Of a DNA stretch of 64,000 nucleotides, positions 37,141 through 48,822 are shown piece by piece. Location: NCBI GenBank assembly GCA_037957365.1, contig JARHVA010000157.1:6384501-6448500 (forward strand). The letters run 5' to 3'. Origin of the DNA: Torreya grandis. Its lineage: Eukaryota > Streptophyta > Pinopsida > Cupressales > Taxaceae. Under the pieces are notes generated by a model that made no database searches, had not been told where the DNA came from, and saw nothing but the letters and a program-made list of their open reading frames with translations. The position numbers were made by a program, and so were the translations under genes. Positions within the stretch are counted from its first letter, which is position 1; each line of letters begins with the position of its first letter.

Positions 37141-37342
37141 TGAGATTGTTCTCCATGGTTTTTCCCACATTGGGTTTCCACGTTATATCTGGTGTCTCTC
37201 TCTATCTTGTGTGATGGTTATTGTTTGAGTTTTATTGCATATCTTGAATGTTTGATTAAGTGGAATTTGATAAAGGGAAAGTTTTAATAAGATATATGAT
37301 ATACTGATTCACCCCCCCTCTTAGTATATTCCGTGCTTAACA

Positions 37343-38570
37343 AGCGATGGGTTGCATATCAATTTATAAGCTTACAGAAGGTTGATCAGATAATTGAGGA
37401 TTATTTGAATTAATTGAATTATTAAAATAATCAATGGTTAGGAATTAGTCCTCATCCATGAGGATGATGACCAATTCCATGGGTTGAGAAGAAAAGGGAA
37501 TTGGTTGAGTGAGTTAGCAAGAATGGGTCAAGTTGGTTAAGTTAGCTTGGAAGTTGAAATGTTTTATGATGACTCACAAGGTAGTTTAGGAAGTTGAGGG
37601 AGTGTTGGATGAATCAAAAAATGGTTGTGGAAAATTCATATTTAATTAGTTTTGGAGGAAAATAAGTGTGATAATTATAATTAATTAATCAAATATTTGA
37701 ATTTTGGAGGGAAGTAATGTTAATTTGAATTTGAATTAGTAATGAGAGGGGTTAACATGTCAAAGTTATTTTCAACACTAAATGGTAAAATTTAGATGTC
37801 TACGGTGCCTACCCCTACCAACATGGAGTAGTCACTTTTGGTGTTATGGAGGGGTGTGTGATATAGAGATTAATAGAGGAACTTGAACCTGAACCTAGAA
37901 TATGAGGACATAGAATGAGAAACAATTCTTGGATTTTAAAGAGAATTATGACAATAAAGAAGGTGGAATAAATAGGAAACCCAAATTTAATTTTGAATAG
38001 GAGTAGGACTAAAATAGAGGATGTATAAGAGAGGGGATCCCAGAGAGAGTATACACAAGTTATAAAAATTGGAGAGTTTGGAGATTATGCAAATAAATGA
38101 ATGAAAGACCCCAAGAAAAAAGAGGACAAATATTGGGATAGAGAGGATATGGAGTAGAGAAAGGAAGGAAAAGGAAAGTATATTAATATTAGATTAGTTA
38201 GAGGGTAGTGTTAGATCATAATTATAATGGAGGATATTATTTGAACCAAGGAAGTTATGCATAATCACAATAACATTACAGGTTCAAGATCATAGATAGA
38301 AGAAGTTGAAGAAATAGATCACTCATCTTGTAAGTACACATCCCTCAAGCCCATTTTAGCTTCAACAAAGAAAAAAATGCATAGGTTAGGATAGAAGGGA
38401 ATTGATTTAAATTATTTTTAGATAAATTTGGATAACTTAACATAGAAATTAAGAAAAAAATAGATAAGAAGAAGTTAGAAGAGGCTAGATTATATTTAAC
38501 CACTAGTTTTAAGACACCCATAAGGACTAGTTCACAGAATCCTATAGTATCAGTTACAAGTACACCAAGC
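37343..38570. other. AT-rich stretch without a gene, upstream of E5 gag
   Basis: No coding region. At about 38546-38562 the plus strand reads ATAGTATCAGTTACAAG, which recalls an initiator-Met primer site, and E5 gag would follow directly. An E5 5' LTR could therefore end near 38540, but no partner LTR was found. Confidence 0.3.
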
Positions 38571-40257
38571 ATGACATTGAATGCATGAATTTTTATTACT
38601 TAAACACTGTATGATGGGTATTCTAACCCTAAATAGTATTTTTTAACCTGTGACATGAAATGGTAGGTTAATGGAGTGACCGTTGAAGATATAAAGAAAT
38701 GTGAACTCATAGGAGCCTTAATAGGATGAACTCTAAAGTTTATTTATAAAATGGATGTCAATTCCATAAGTATTCAACAAGTTAAGTAATAGCTAATTAT
38801 ATAATTAAAGATGAAAAAGTGCTCAATCCGGACAATTTTATATCTTAAGGATATTTGATAGCGAAGCAAAGAATCAATATGGGAGTACGATCACATATTT
38901 TCAAATGTAATGAACAAAGTTGACTTCATTTTGGAAGATAAAGATAAGTCTACCTAGTTTTTGGAAGGGATAAAATCAAGGCGTATATTTTCCATTGTGT
39001 ATTCATAGTTCCTGACTAAGGTTAATGCACAAGTAACTACACTTCAGGTAGATAAAATTGAGGATAAATGAGATGTTTCATCATCTGACTCTAAAATTGA
39101 GATAAAAATAGATGTTTTTCTTAGGAATATGGATGAGATTCACGAAATAATCAAACCCAAGATAGGCCTATGGTGTATGTAGTGAATCAAATAAGGGCAT
39201 CAAAAAATTATCATCCTAAAATCAAAATAGAGTTTTATGACATATGTAGAGTAGTAAGACATGCAACATCAAAGTGTCATCTACTACAATAGTACATTGA
39301 AAAACCACATAGCCTATACTTTAATTTTTTAAAGTTGACTAATCATGATGAGAAGATTTATTATTCTCAGCAAGAACTATAATAAGACATCACTAAGAAC
39401 ATATTTTTAGTCACAATGTAACAAATACCTACTATGAAGCAATAATTTCTAGGCTCAAAGGTGAAAATGTCTAACATGACACAAGGTGGTCCAAGGTGGA
39501 TGCATTTATTGCCATAGTATCAACCCCAGGGTTGAGATAGATGTATTTCATCATATACATAATATTAGTATAAGTAATTATGGAACATAGTGATTCCCTA
39601 GTCATAATAATCAAACTAGTCTCTATCTTTGCCTCATTGGTAGTATGGTAGATATGATGCACATCTACAATACCCATGGGGATTTTATGAGAAAAAATAA
39701 AAAGGTTGGGGTTTCTAATAAAAAAAGAGGAGGATATAGAGGGGGTACCATGGTGGATACTAGGAAGTTATAAATAATGATAACCAATAATATGGTCAAT
39801 CAATTCAATTTTTCCTATGTGGAAAATATAACCACTTTACATGAAACTAACTAATAAATCCTGGAAGATAGATGCACTATATCTATTGTAGAGTTGAAGG
39901 AAAAAATCATACTAAAGATTTCCCATTTTTAGATAATTAAAGGAAATATAAACCTATGTAAAATGTATATATGATAAATTCACACCCTATGAAAAATATG
40001 TTCATGCAAGTAGTCATAAGGAAATAACATGCAGAGCAAGGATCACCTCCTTTAAAAATTACAAATGATCAAAAAATCAAGAAGGTTCAATAGGATAAGT
40101 ATCCTAATGCTATAATAGGAAAATGATTTATTTACCAAATAACCTAAGTTCTTAAGAATATGTAATAGTATGTTATGTCAGAGGGTGATGCTATAGTCAT
40201 TGATGCATAAATGTATGGGCATATTTTTGACATAAGGAGGCAAGAGGGAGTAGTGAC
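38571..40257 (+). pseudogene. E5 gag fragment
   Basis: The plus strand keeps a gag-like reading with a zinc knuckle at 39236-39277: YDICRVVRHATSKC, that is Cys-x2-Cys-x4-His-x4-Cys with the first Cys changed to Tyr. An acidic helical part precedes it (KIEIKIDVFLRNMDEIHEI). Stops and frameshifts are many. The region is cut at 40257 by E2. Its continuation lies right of 52228. Confidence 0.6.
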
Positions 40258-41606
40258 TGATGGGTGTCATTATGCCCTTCATTTAATAAACTTTATGTTG
40301 ATGTCATAGTTAACCAGGGTTGTGTCTAAAGGCTATATGCCACAAGAAGAATCTTAGCGATTTAGTAATTGATTGTAGGTATTTGTATTTTTTTTTTATT
40401 TTGGGGGATTTATAATGTCTTGAGGACTTCTTGGTTAAAACCTTATTGGAATCAAACTATAATTTTTTTTGAAAGTAAACATGCATTGCAAAAATGAATT
40501 TACTAGAAATAAACACACATTTGCAGAATGAAATAAATTGCTAGAAATAAACACACGTTTGCAGAATGAAATAGATTGCTAGAAATAAACACATGTTTGC
40601 AGAATGCTTGGAAATTGATTGCAAAGAAATGAGAATTTAATCTAAAACACCCACAGTGGAAAATTTATAAAAAATTTTAACTTTAAGGGATTAGAAGCAT
40701 TTATAAATTTAACAGAACTACCTATTTTCTTTTGAGAATAAAATATAAATACCGACCAAAAATGAAGATCCTAGTTCTTGGAGGAGTGGGCCCTTGCTCC
40801 ACCTAGAAACAGGACTGAACAACTTAATTCTCTTCCAAAATAGAATTGGCTATTTCATTTATAAAATGTTCTATATTACAAAGATGTACTATTCTATCCT
40901 TATCCCTATATTCTTCAATTATTTTTCACTCTCCCTTCCTAAATTCCTAGGTTTGTATATATATTCTTCTATTTGTAGTGCATTGATTACTGTAACTATT
41001 TCATGGATATGATGGAACTGAATCATGCCCAAAATAGATGCTAAATAAGATGTGGCTGGCTATCCAGCTGTGTGATAAATGTCTTAGATCTGCAAATATA
41101 AAAATCAGAATTTTGCTCCTGATTTAATGGGATCATTGATTTGACAGATCACTGGCTATTTGGAATAGATCTTTATCAGTTCCATGTTTAACTTTGAAAA
41201 TTATAGAGCTTATCTACAATAGTACTAGAGCTAATTCAGATAATTCCAGAGCTAAATATAGAGTTTTAGAACTAAGTCTAAAAATGTGACTACTTGAAAT
41301 AGCGTGGAGGAGTTCTGAAACTAAGATGTATTGATTCCAATGCTTTCAAAAACATGCAATCTGCTTCATATTTGTCTTTCAGCCTGATGATGACCTATTT
41401 TATTATAAAACTTGAATTTTCCAAAACACTTGTTAGGAATTATAGAGATTTTAAATGTTAGAATCACAATCAATAAAAGATGGATAATTACATCCTAACT
41501 CATATCAGATCAAAATAAAAGTCACAAAATGCAATCAAACTTAATGGAAAGAGAGTAAGATGAGGTCATTTATTATATATTTAACAGACATATCCTGGCC
41601 TCATCA
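40258..41606 (-). repeat. E2 left LTR (3' LTR)
   Basis: Same length and wording as 50880-52228. It contains three copies of a 38-base unit (CTAGAAATAAACACAC...GAAATAGATTG) starting at 40503, 40541 and 40579. Confidence 0.95.
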
Positions 41607-41617
41607 TTTCCCCCATA
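41607..41617 (-). other. E2 polypurine tract
   Basis: The minus strand reads TATGGGGGAAA directly before the 3' LTR (TGATGAGG). This is the expected site of plus-strand priming. Confidence 0.85.
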
Positions 41618-41647
41618 CTTACTTGTTTGTAAGTCCCTTTACAAATG

Positions 41648-44209
41648 TTACTCTTCAAATTTGAGATTGTATATTTTGCATTCCATTTGATTGCTTAGAC
41701 CAAATGGCTGGAACTGAATACCCCAATGCTTTGATTCAGAGGTACTATACCCTATTCCTGCTTCTACTTTTCTTTTCCATTCCACAAATTGAGTGGGATT
41801 TTGAAGTTCTCTATTTTGACAAGGAGATATGGGAGTGAGAAGTAGAGGTGGCCTTGTCCGCATGCCTATCCATATGCACAGGGGAGTTTCATTGATTCGA
41901 GGAATTATTGTGCATAAATATTTTTCCCTTTCTAGACTCCAGATCAAATTTGAAGGGGATATTACCTCCCTTATTTTCAATGCCATAGAGAGGAATTCCC
42001 ATCTTTTTAAACATGCATAATAGATATTATCAAAATTTTCCTTCTCATAAGAGGTGAAGACATCCATGCTTTTCTATAAATTGAAAAGATAAGGTTCCCT
42101 GAACTTATCATTAAATGAATGGGATTGGAAATGTGTAGCAAAGGCGAGTAGGTTACCATAATGAATTCTCATACAAAGACTGGATGAACTAGCCTTCAAC
42201 CAATGCTCTGACTCCCTTTCTTTCCATGCAATCTAATTTTTAAGAATAGAGACAAATGCATTAAGCTAGCTTTCCCCTACATACAAATTGATCATAAAAC
42301 CTATATTTCTTTCTAGCATGAAATTTCAGAGGTAAAATTCACAGAGAAGATTTTTTTGTTCTGTATTGGCTAAGGAGTAGGCAGTTGAGAAATCAACTTC
42401 ATCTTTTATTTCATGTGGAAGGCCACATGCTATCCTTGCCAACTGCCAACGAATGAATTGTTCCTCTAAAAACATGATATATGTAGGAGAAGGTCTTCTG
42501 CATGCAAGCAGTTTCTCACTCATCATACAAACAATTTGTATTTTCACAAGACATTTATACTTATCATTTTCCTCCTTGTAAAATTTGTCTTCCCATTCCT
42601 TGCTTTCTCTTCTTTTTCTAGTTTGCTTTTCAAGTCTGTATTGAATGCCTTTATTACACTGAGTTCTCTGCATGTATCATCCCATAACTATTTGAGTGCT
42701 AGATAAGTCAATTCAATTTGTGTAGAGACTATTGACACATTGGTCTGTATTGTACATTTTTCCTCATTCTCCATCAATTGCCTTTTAATCTCTACTAATT
42801 CTTTAGTCTTAGCTATGAACTGGTTTGTTAATTCTTCAAGGAGCATTTCTTTCTATTCTAATTTGTGTTTGAGGAAATTCAATTTCTCATCCTTTTCCTT
42901 GATAATGAACTCTACTCTAGACAACAATAGAGCCTATTTAATCTGTTGGTTTTGTTCTTTTTTTGAAATTCCTTGGGGAGTTAAGCATTCTTCTTCCACC
43001 ATAGGGGATTTCCCTTTCCTTCTCCAAGATGCATGTTCATCTTCTACATGTGATGGTGTTGCTATCTCACCCATTTCTTAGAAAATTGGCTCCTCAAATC
43101 TTTCATCTTCATTTTCCTTTTCTATTTGGCTTGGTCCAAGAGGAGTCATGGCCATGCTACCCAAAATATCAGCATCTTTAGTTTCCAGCCTTTCTTGTTC
43201 GTTCATCTCTGGCATCTTCTTCCTTGAGGAGCCTCAAAATGTGTAGACATAGGTATCCTCTTAGAACATCTTTTGATGTTCACCTTTTGCTCAGGCCTAG
43301 GTGAACTGTCACTGTTAGAGATAGGTATCAGCTCTTTTTTAGCTTCTGTAAAAGAAGAAATTTCTTGAGAAGGTACAGTAGGGTCTGTAATTTTAACTTT
43401 TATTCTAAATTTTCTTCTTTTTGGTACTTCCTTCTCACCTAGTCTTTTCTTTTCCTCAACAATGGTATCAATTTTAAAATGAACTGAAGGGGCAAGAGGA
43501 GTTGTAATTATTCTTCTATAAATACCAAGTTTTTGCCCAAATTTTCCAAGAAATTTATCCCACATTTCTTCCCCATTTTTCTTTGAAAGAAAATGGTACT
43601 GGCATACTAAATTCACTTACCCATGATGTCTGATTGTTCCTACACCCCAAGAATGCCTTTGGGCCATTGTATGGATGGAGTTAAAAAAAAAACTGGAAGA
43701 TTTACTATATATTCTAGTTTTTTGGCTCCATATCTAAGGTGTATAAGGATTTTTAGGACTTCTTTTCCTACTGTCTCAAATTGTCCATCACAGGTTAAAT
43801 ACTTAACTATCCAAAATTCTACTTTGTCAAAAGGTTTGGGCAAGCTGGCCCTTTTGAATTCTTTGATTATTTTCTTTGTGTTATAAATATACTGGGGTTC
43901 ATCTTCCCTCTCTTTCAACATGGTTTCAACTAGGTCTTTTAATGTCCCCTTGATAGGGTTTGGGACATGCACTATTGGTATTCCAGACATCTCACTTATT
44001 ATATTCACAAAAAAAGGAATAAAAACCTTCCTAATCTTTGGCATTGTTTTCTATAAATTTATTACAAATTCTCTTAACAATTCATCGTTATATTTGGGAA
44101 ATTTCCTCAAAAACTCTAGCCAACCTGCTTGTTGAAAGATAGTTGCTACTTCTTCATATGCAAGGAGCTGGGTATCATCTTCTGGTTCTGTCTTCTTTTT
44201 AATTCCCAT
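41648..44209 (-). pseudogene. E2 extra coding region downstream of pol
   Basis: It starts at an ATG at 44209 (MGIKKKTEPEDD), has a TAG near 44047, then an open part 44044-43640, a frameshift to 43616-43203, and returns to the first frame for 42673-42326 and 42067-41648. The first 250 residues are globular: LEFLRKFPKYNDELLREFVINL, KVFIPFFVNIISEMSGIP, then FWIVKYLTCDGQFETVGKEVL. This spacing recalls the 'putative plant transposon protein' domain of Athila-type elements (from memory). A Lys/Arg- and Ser-rich linker follows, then coiled-coil helices (about 42750-42950, KEKDEKLNFLKHKLE) and a C-terminal part with FLEEQFIRWQLARIACGLP. No signal peptide or certain membrane span is seen. Athila elements are known for a coding region at this place, sometimes called env-like. 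Confidence 0.7.
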
Positions 44210-44759
44210 GATTTATTCTTCTTCAATATTACATAGGTTAGTTGAATATTTATTATATTATAGGTGGAACTAATGATTTTGGCTATATAACTAGTGAATT
44301 CAGCTACAGAACTACTATACTCAGCTGCAAAACTGACAGAGTTAATTCACTGTATCTCTTTTGAAATTTTTCTATAGCTAGCTTTTACTTTGTTGATTCA
44401 ATAATAAGAATGATTCTTTATGAGTATCCACCAATAAATATCCTTCTCATGATTTTTCATTTTTAACCATGATGTACAATAGATGACTCATCATACTAAT
44501 CTTTTAAATCAAGTCTAATCACACATGCAAACTTTCAATCTAGCCTTTAACAAGTTAAAAACATAATTACCATCCTTAATGATGTAATCCCTCCATCATG
44601 ATGACTCATCATTCCTGAAAAATGGTTAGAAAATAGTTAAAATTAAAAAAAAAGTTTTATTTGAATTAGCCATTTATTTGAGAAGATCAACCACCATTGC
44701 TGGTTTTCAATTGATCTTTGAGAGATTATTTTTTTATTATATTATTATTATTATTATTA

Positions 44760-44793
<34 letters not shown>

Positions 44794-44854
44794 GAATAAA
44801 ATTCCATTTACTGGTTTTCATCCTCTTCCCTTTATTCTAGATCTTTTCATTTGA
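44210..44854. other. E2 spacer between pol and the extra coding region
   Basis: No coding pattern. It holds an ATT-repeat microsatellite and is otherwise AT-rich. A splice site or subgenomic promoter for the downstream coding region might lie here. Confidence 0.5.
44736..44792. repeat. (ATT)n microsatellite
   Basis: Nearly perfect ATT triplets with one CAT interruption at about 44761. Confidence 0.93.
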
Positions 44855-46075
44855 TTATTTAATCATTTTGGAAGAACTGGGTTCTTCCATATGATCAAAT
44901 TCTTTGTTTGATTCAATCTGCTTCAAGAATTCATCCTTAGTGGGAGGCTTCCTATAAATTTTTAGCCTATGTCCATTGACCAAGAGTATTATTCTACTGC
45001 CATCAATGGGAAGTAACTGGATAGAACCATTGTGAAATATCTGTTTGATCTGATAAGGTCCCAACTATCTAGTTCTTAATTTGCCTTTGAATTTTTGGTA
45101 CTTAGAATCAAACAACAATGCCCAGTCTCCTACTTTGAATTGCCTTTCCTTGATATGTGAATCATGCAATTGATTTCTTTGATCTTAGATTATCTCTGTC
45201 TCGTGAAGTGCTTCCATTCTTAATTCATCCAATTCATTGAGTTGAAGGATTCACTCCTTTTGAGCTACATCCAATTCGATTCCCACCTTAGCTATTGTCT
45301 TGAATGTCTGTAGTTCAAACTCAATAGGCAACAAGGGATTTTTCCTATAGACTAACTCATATGGTGAAAGCCCTATTGTGGTTTCCCAAGTTGTATTGTA
45401 AGCCCAGATAGCTTCAGGTAGTCTTTTTACCCAATCTCTTCTTTTTGCTTCAATTATTTTAGTGAGGATCTTTTCCAATTCTCTATTTGTTACTTCAACT
45501 TGTCCATTTACTTTTGGGTGATAGGGAGATGACTTCCTATGATTGATCTAATAATACATTGTGAAAGCTTGGATCATATTGGACATAAATTGTGGTCCCT
45601 GGTCTGAAACTAAGCTTCTTAGTGCTCCAAACTTTACCATAATTTTGTGAGAAAGGAAATCAACAACTGCTTCTTCAGTGGCATTTGTTAAAGCCTACAC
45701 TTCTGCCAACTTTGTTACATAATCAGTAGACACAAGAATGTGTTCTTTTCCCTGTGAAGGAGGATTAAAGGGTCCAACAAAATCCAACTCCCATCTCTCA
45801 AATAGTTTAATCACTACTTGTGGTTGTAGAGGATTTTCATTGGTAACGGTTGGCTATCCCATCCTTTGACAAGGATCACACCACCTGATATATCTCTTCA
45901 CATCTTTGTACAGAGATGGCCAATAGCAACCAGTGCCAAGTATCTTGTGAGCTATTCTTTTCACTAAATAGTGTCCTTCACTTGGTTCATCATGACATGC
46001 CTGGAGGATGTCAAAGATTTCATCTTCTCTTACACACCTGTGTAAAACCAAATTAGGACCACATCTAAATAGCAT
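44855..46075 (-). pseudogene. E2 integrase
   Basis: The zinc-binding domain is 46075-45854 (CHDEPSEGHY, then WCDPCQRMG). The core follows through several stops: Asp in WELDFVGPF, Asp in LVSDQGPQF and Glu in VNGQVEVTN are all kept. Next come WVKRLPEAIWAYNTTWETT and GLSPYELVYRKNPLLP (45478-45251) and the C-terminal domain (RTRxLGPYQIKQIFHNGSIQLL, 45064-44855), with a short acidic tail ending in a stop at 44855. Reads as Athila-type. Broken by at least four stops. Confidence 0.9.
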
Positions 46076-46216
46076 TCCATTTAACCATTTGAACTATGCA
46101 CTAGTTTTGATTAACTTCTTTATTTGTTTTTTAGTGAAAGAAGGAGAAAACTTCCCTGTTGCAAGATAATTTGCCATGTCAACAAACCATGGTGTATCAG
46201 CTGAAATAACAAACAA

Positions 46217-46700
46217 TTATTCATCTAGAAAGTTGTCCTTGACTGGATCCTGCTCCCCTATAGTGGTCAGTCTTGACAAGAAATTAGCTACCACATTAGA
46301 TTTTCTTGGATTGTCCATAATGGTAATATCAAATTCTTTTAGAAGTAATAACCATCTAATTATTATACCTCCAACCATTGGTTTGTTCATTAAATATTTA
46401 ATTGCTGAGTGATCTATATGTATAAATATTTTGTACCCTATAATGTAATGTCTAAATTTATTGATTTCATAGATCAAAACCAAAAATTCTTTTTCAGTGG
46501 TAGTGTAATTTTGTTCAGTGGGAGTAAGATTTTTACTAAGGTAGTAAATAACATACATTCTTCCTTCTTCATCTTTCTATCCCAAAACTACACCAATTGA
46601 GGTATTTGAGGCATCATTTTGGATGTGAAAAGGTTTCTCCCAATTAGGTCCTTTCAATATTGGGGCAATCACTAATTTTTCTTTAATTTCTTTAAAAGCA
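46217..46700 (-). pseudogene. E2 RNase H
   Basis: FHIQNDASNTSIGVVLG (first Asp kept), then YYLSKNLTPTEQNYTTTEKEFL (Glu kept) and IHIDHSAIKYLMNKP (Asp kept). The last Asp is Asn in NVVANFLSR, a single G-to-A type change. No second RNase H is visible, as expected for Athila elements. Confidence 0.88.
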
Positions 46701-47674
46701 TGTTGACACTTTTCATTCAAAAGAAATTCATAGTCCTTGGTAAGCAACTTAAACTTGGGGGTAGTGATTTTACTAAAATCCTTGATAAAGTGCCTATAGT
46801 ATCCAGCATGCCCTAAAAATGACTTGATATCTGTGGGGGTTTGAGGAATAGGCAAGTCTAAAATAATCTTGATTTTGTTATGGTTAACCTAAATTCATCT
46901 TTTTGAAATATGGTGTCCTAATATGATCCCTTCATCAACCATCATCAAACATTTCTCATGACTAAGAGACAAGTGATGTTGTTCACATCTTATTAATACT
47001 CTATCCAAATTTTTCAAGGCATCATCAAATGTATCTCCATGCATAGTAAAGTCATCCATATATACCTCTACACAGTCATTTGTTAGGTCTACAAAAATTG
47101 ATAATACAACTCTTTGAAAGGTTGCTGGAGCATTACATAGTCCAAATGGCAATACCCTATAAGCAAAGGTACCCCATGGACAAGTAAATGTAGTTTTGTC
47201 CTAATCCTCAATGACAATTCTGATTTGATTGTATCCACTAAATCCATCCAAGAAGGAAAAGTATTGTTTACTTGAAAGGTTGTCTAAGACTTAATCTATG
47301 AATGGTAAGGGAAAATAATCTCTTACGGCGGCTTTGTTCAGTTCCTTATAGTCAACACAAATTCTCCATTTTCCATTCTTTTTAGGGACAATTACAAGAG
47401 GAGACACCCACTGGCTATTTGAGATAGGGTAGATAAAACCTACTTGTAATAGTTTTTTAATTTCTTGTTTGACTATATCCCTTAAGGCTGGATTAATCCT
47501 TCCTTGAAGTTGCCTAATTGGTCTAATGTTTTTAATATAAATGTGATGGGTATAGATACTTAGATGAATTCCCTTCATGTCTCTATAGTCCCAAGCAAAA
47601 GATTTAGTATGATCTTTTAGAACATCACACAGTTTGGCTTCTTCTTCATTTGTTAAATAACTATTAATATTCAA
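46701..47674 (-). pseudogene. E2 reverse transcriptase
   Basis: The fingers and palm start are 47674-47291 (KKLLQVGFIYPISNSQWVSP, then KKNGKWRICVDYKELNKAAVRD). A stop-bearing stretch (47290-47153) leads to MPFGLCNAPATFQR and the catalytic box VYMDDFTMHG (47152-46895). The thumb is TDIKSFLGHAGYYRHFIKDF (46855 onwards). Five-part domain order is complete; stops at about 47290 and 46890 inactivate it. Confidence 0.92.
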
Positions 47675-48259
47675 AAAATTTCTTGGTTGAATCTCAACAT
47701 GTTTGGTTCCAGTATATGATGAACTGATTTATTTAAGGGGTTCTATTAAGGTGTTTAGTGGACATGCATGTGGTAACAACCTATGATATGTAACAACATC
47801 TCTAAAAGTTCCTTGAGACAGAATGCTGGACAAAGGACAATAGGAAGAGTTATGATACTTATCTTGTTGTAGGTTGAATTCCTCGCTACTACTATTTTCC
47901 AAAAATTCTTCATCATCTCTTGATATCTGTAAAGCTAAAGCTATAAATCCTCTCCCCAAGAGAAATCTCATTCCTTCGAAGAGAAATTATCTTCATTTGT
48001 AGGGAATTGTTTTTGGTGTGGTTTTAGAACTAACTGTGATGGTTCTAGAATAGATTTTGCAAGTTCTAGAACTAATCCCGACTGCTCCAATGATAATTGA
48101 TGTTCATTCAATGAAGGATTAATCATACCTTCTATTTCTTGTGCATGATCTTGAAATGTTATCATATCCAAAGAAGATAGATTTTACTCATTAATATCAG
48201 GATCATCAACCCATAATTTCACTTGATTATCAATAAAAGGTCATGCAGAGGGATATAAT

Positions 48260-48790
48260 GAAAATTTCTTAGAATTATTACCATTGGAAATAGTCATATC
48301 ACCTGACCAGCAATCAATTAAGGAAACAAATGTAGCTAACCATGGTCTCCCCAAAATGATGGGATAACCAAGTATTTTACCTTTTGGCTATAAGATAAGG
48401 AAGTTGACTGGATATTCCCATGATTCCACCATTACTACCACATCTTCAATAACTCTTAGTTTTGCTACAGACTAATCTACCATCTATAATATGGTGTTAG
48501 TAGGTTGTATGCCTATTAATGGTAATGTTTTCAAAGTGTCCACTACCATCACATTGATAGGTACTCCCAAATAAATCCAAACATTATGTATATCCTTATT
48601 CCCTATAGAGACATAAATAATAGGGCTGCCAGGATCTCCATATTTGGGAAGTAGGAGTTTACCTGCTAATAAATCAACAAGTTTACCATCTACTTGAATA
48701 GTCCTAGGGTACTTCTTTCTTCCAAGTTTTTTAAAACATAAAAATTTGATTAACTTGTTCAACTCTAGGATATCCTTAATTACTTGTAAT
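48260..48790 (-). pseudogene. E2 aspartic protease
   Basis: Open part 48762-48484: GSPIIYVSIGNKDIHNV, then WIYLGVPINVMV at the place where the family has Asp-Leu-Gly-Ala-Ser, so the catalytic Asp reads Tyr. After a stop the same region gives YPIILGRPWLATFVSLIDCW, the usual protease end in Athila elements. 47675-48259 is a linker with an acidic, Ser/Glu-rich reading (48171-47729). Confidence 0.8.
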
Positions 48791-48822
48791 AATGGTATTT
48801 AAATATTTAATCTTCTTAGTTC

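Larger units (their letters stand above)
36218..37342 (+). mobile_element. Solo LTR, probably Copia-type
   Basis: It starts TGTTGGAAATATTGTC and ends ...CACCCCCCCTCTTAGTATATTCC...CTTAACA, the pattern of many plant Copia LTRs. The 5 bases before are AGTGA and after are AGCGA, a target duplication with one C/T difference. There is a TATA box at 36703. No primer site or internal region follows, so it is a solo LTR left by recombination. Orientation is plus, judged from the TATA box and the C-rich 3' end. Confidence 0.8.

Noticed and set aside
38546..38562. Initiator-Met primer-like sequence on the plus strand
   Set aside because: Only a partial match and no LTR edge can be fixed beside it; noted in the interval entry rather than called.
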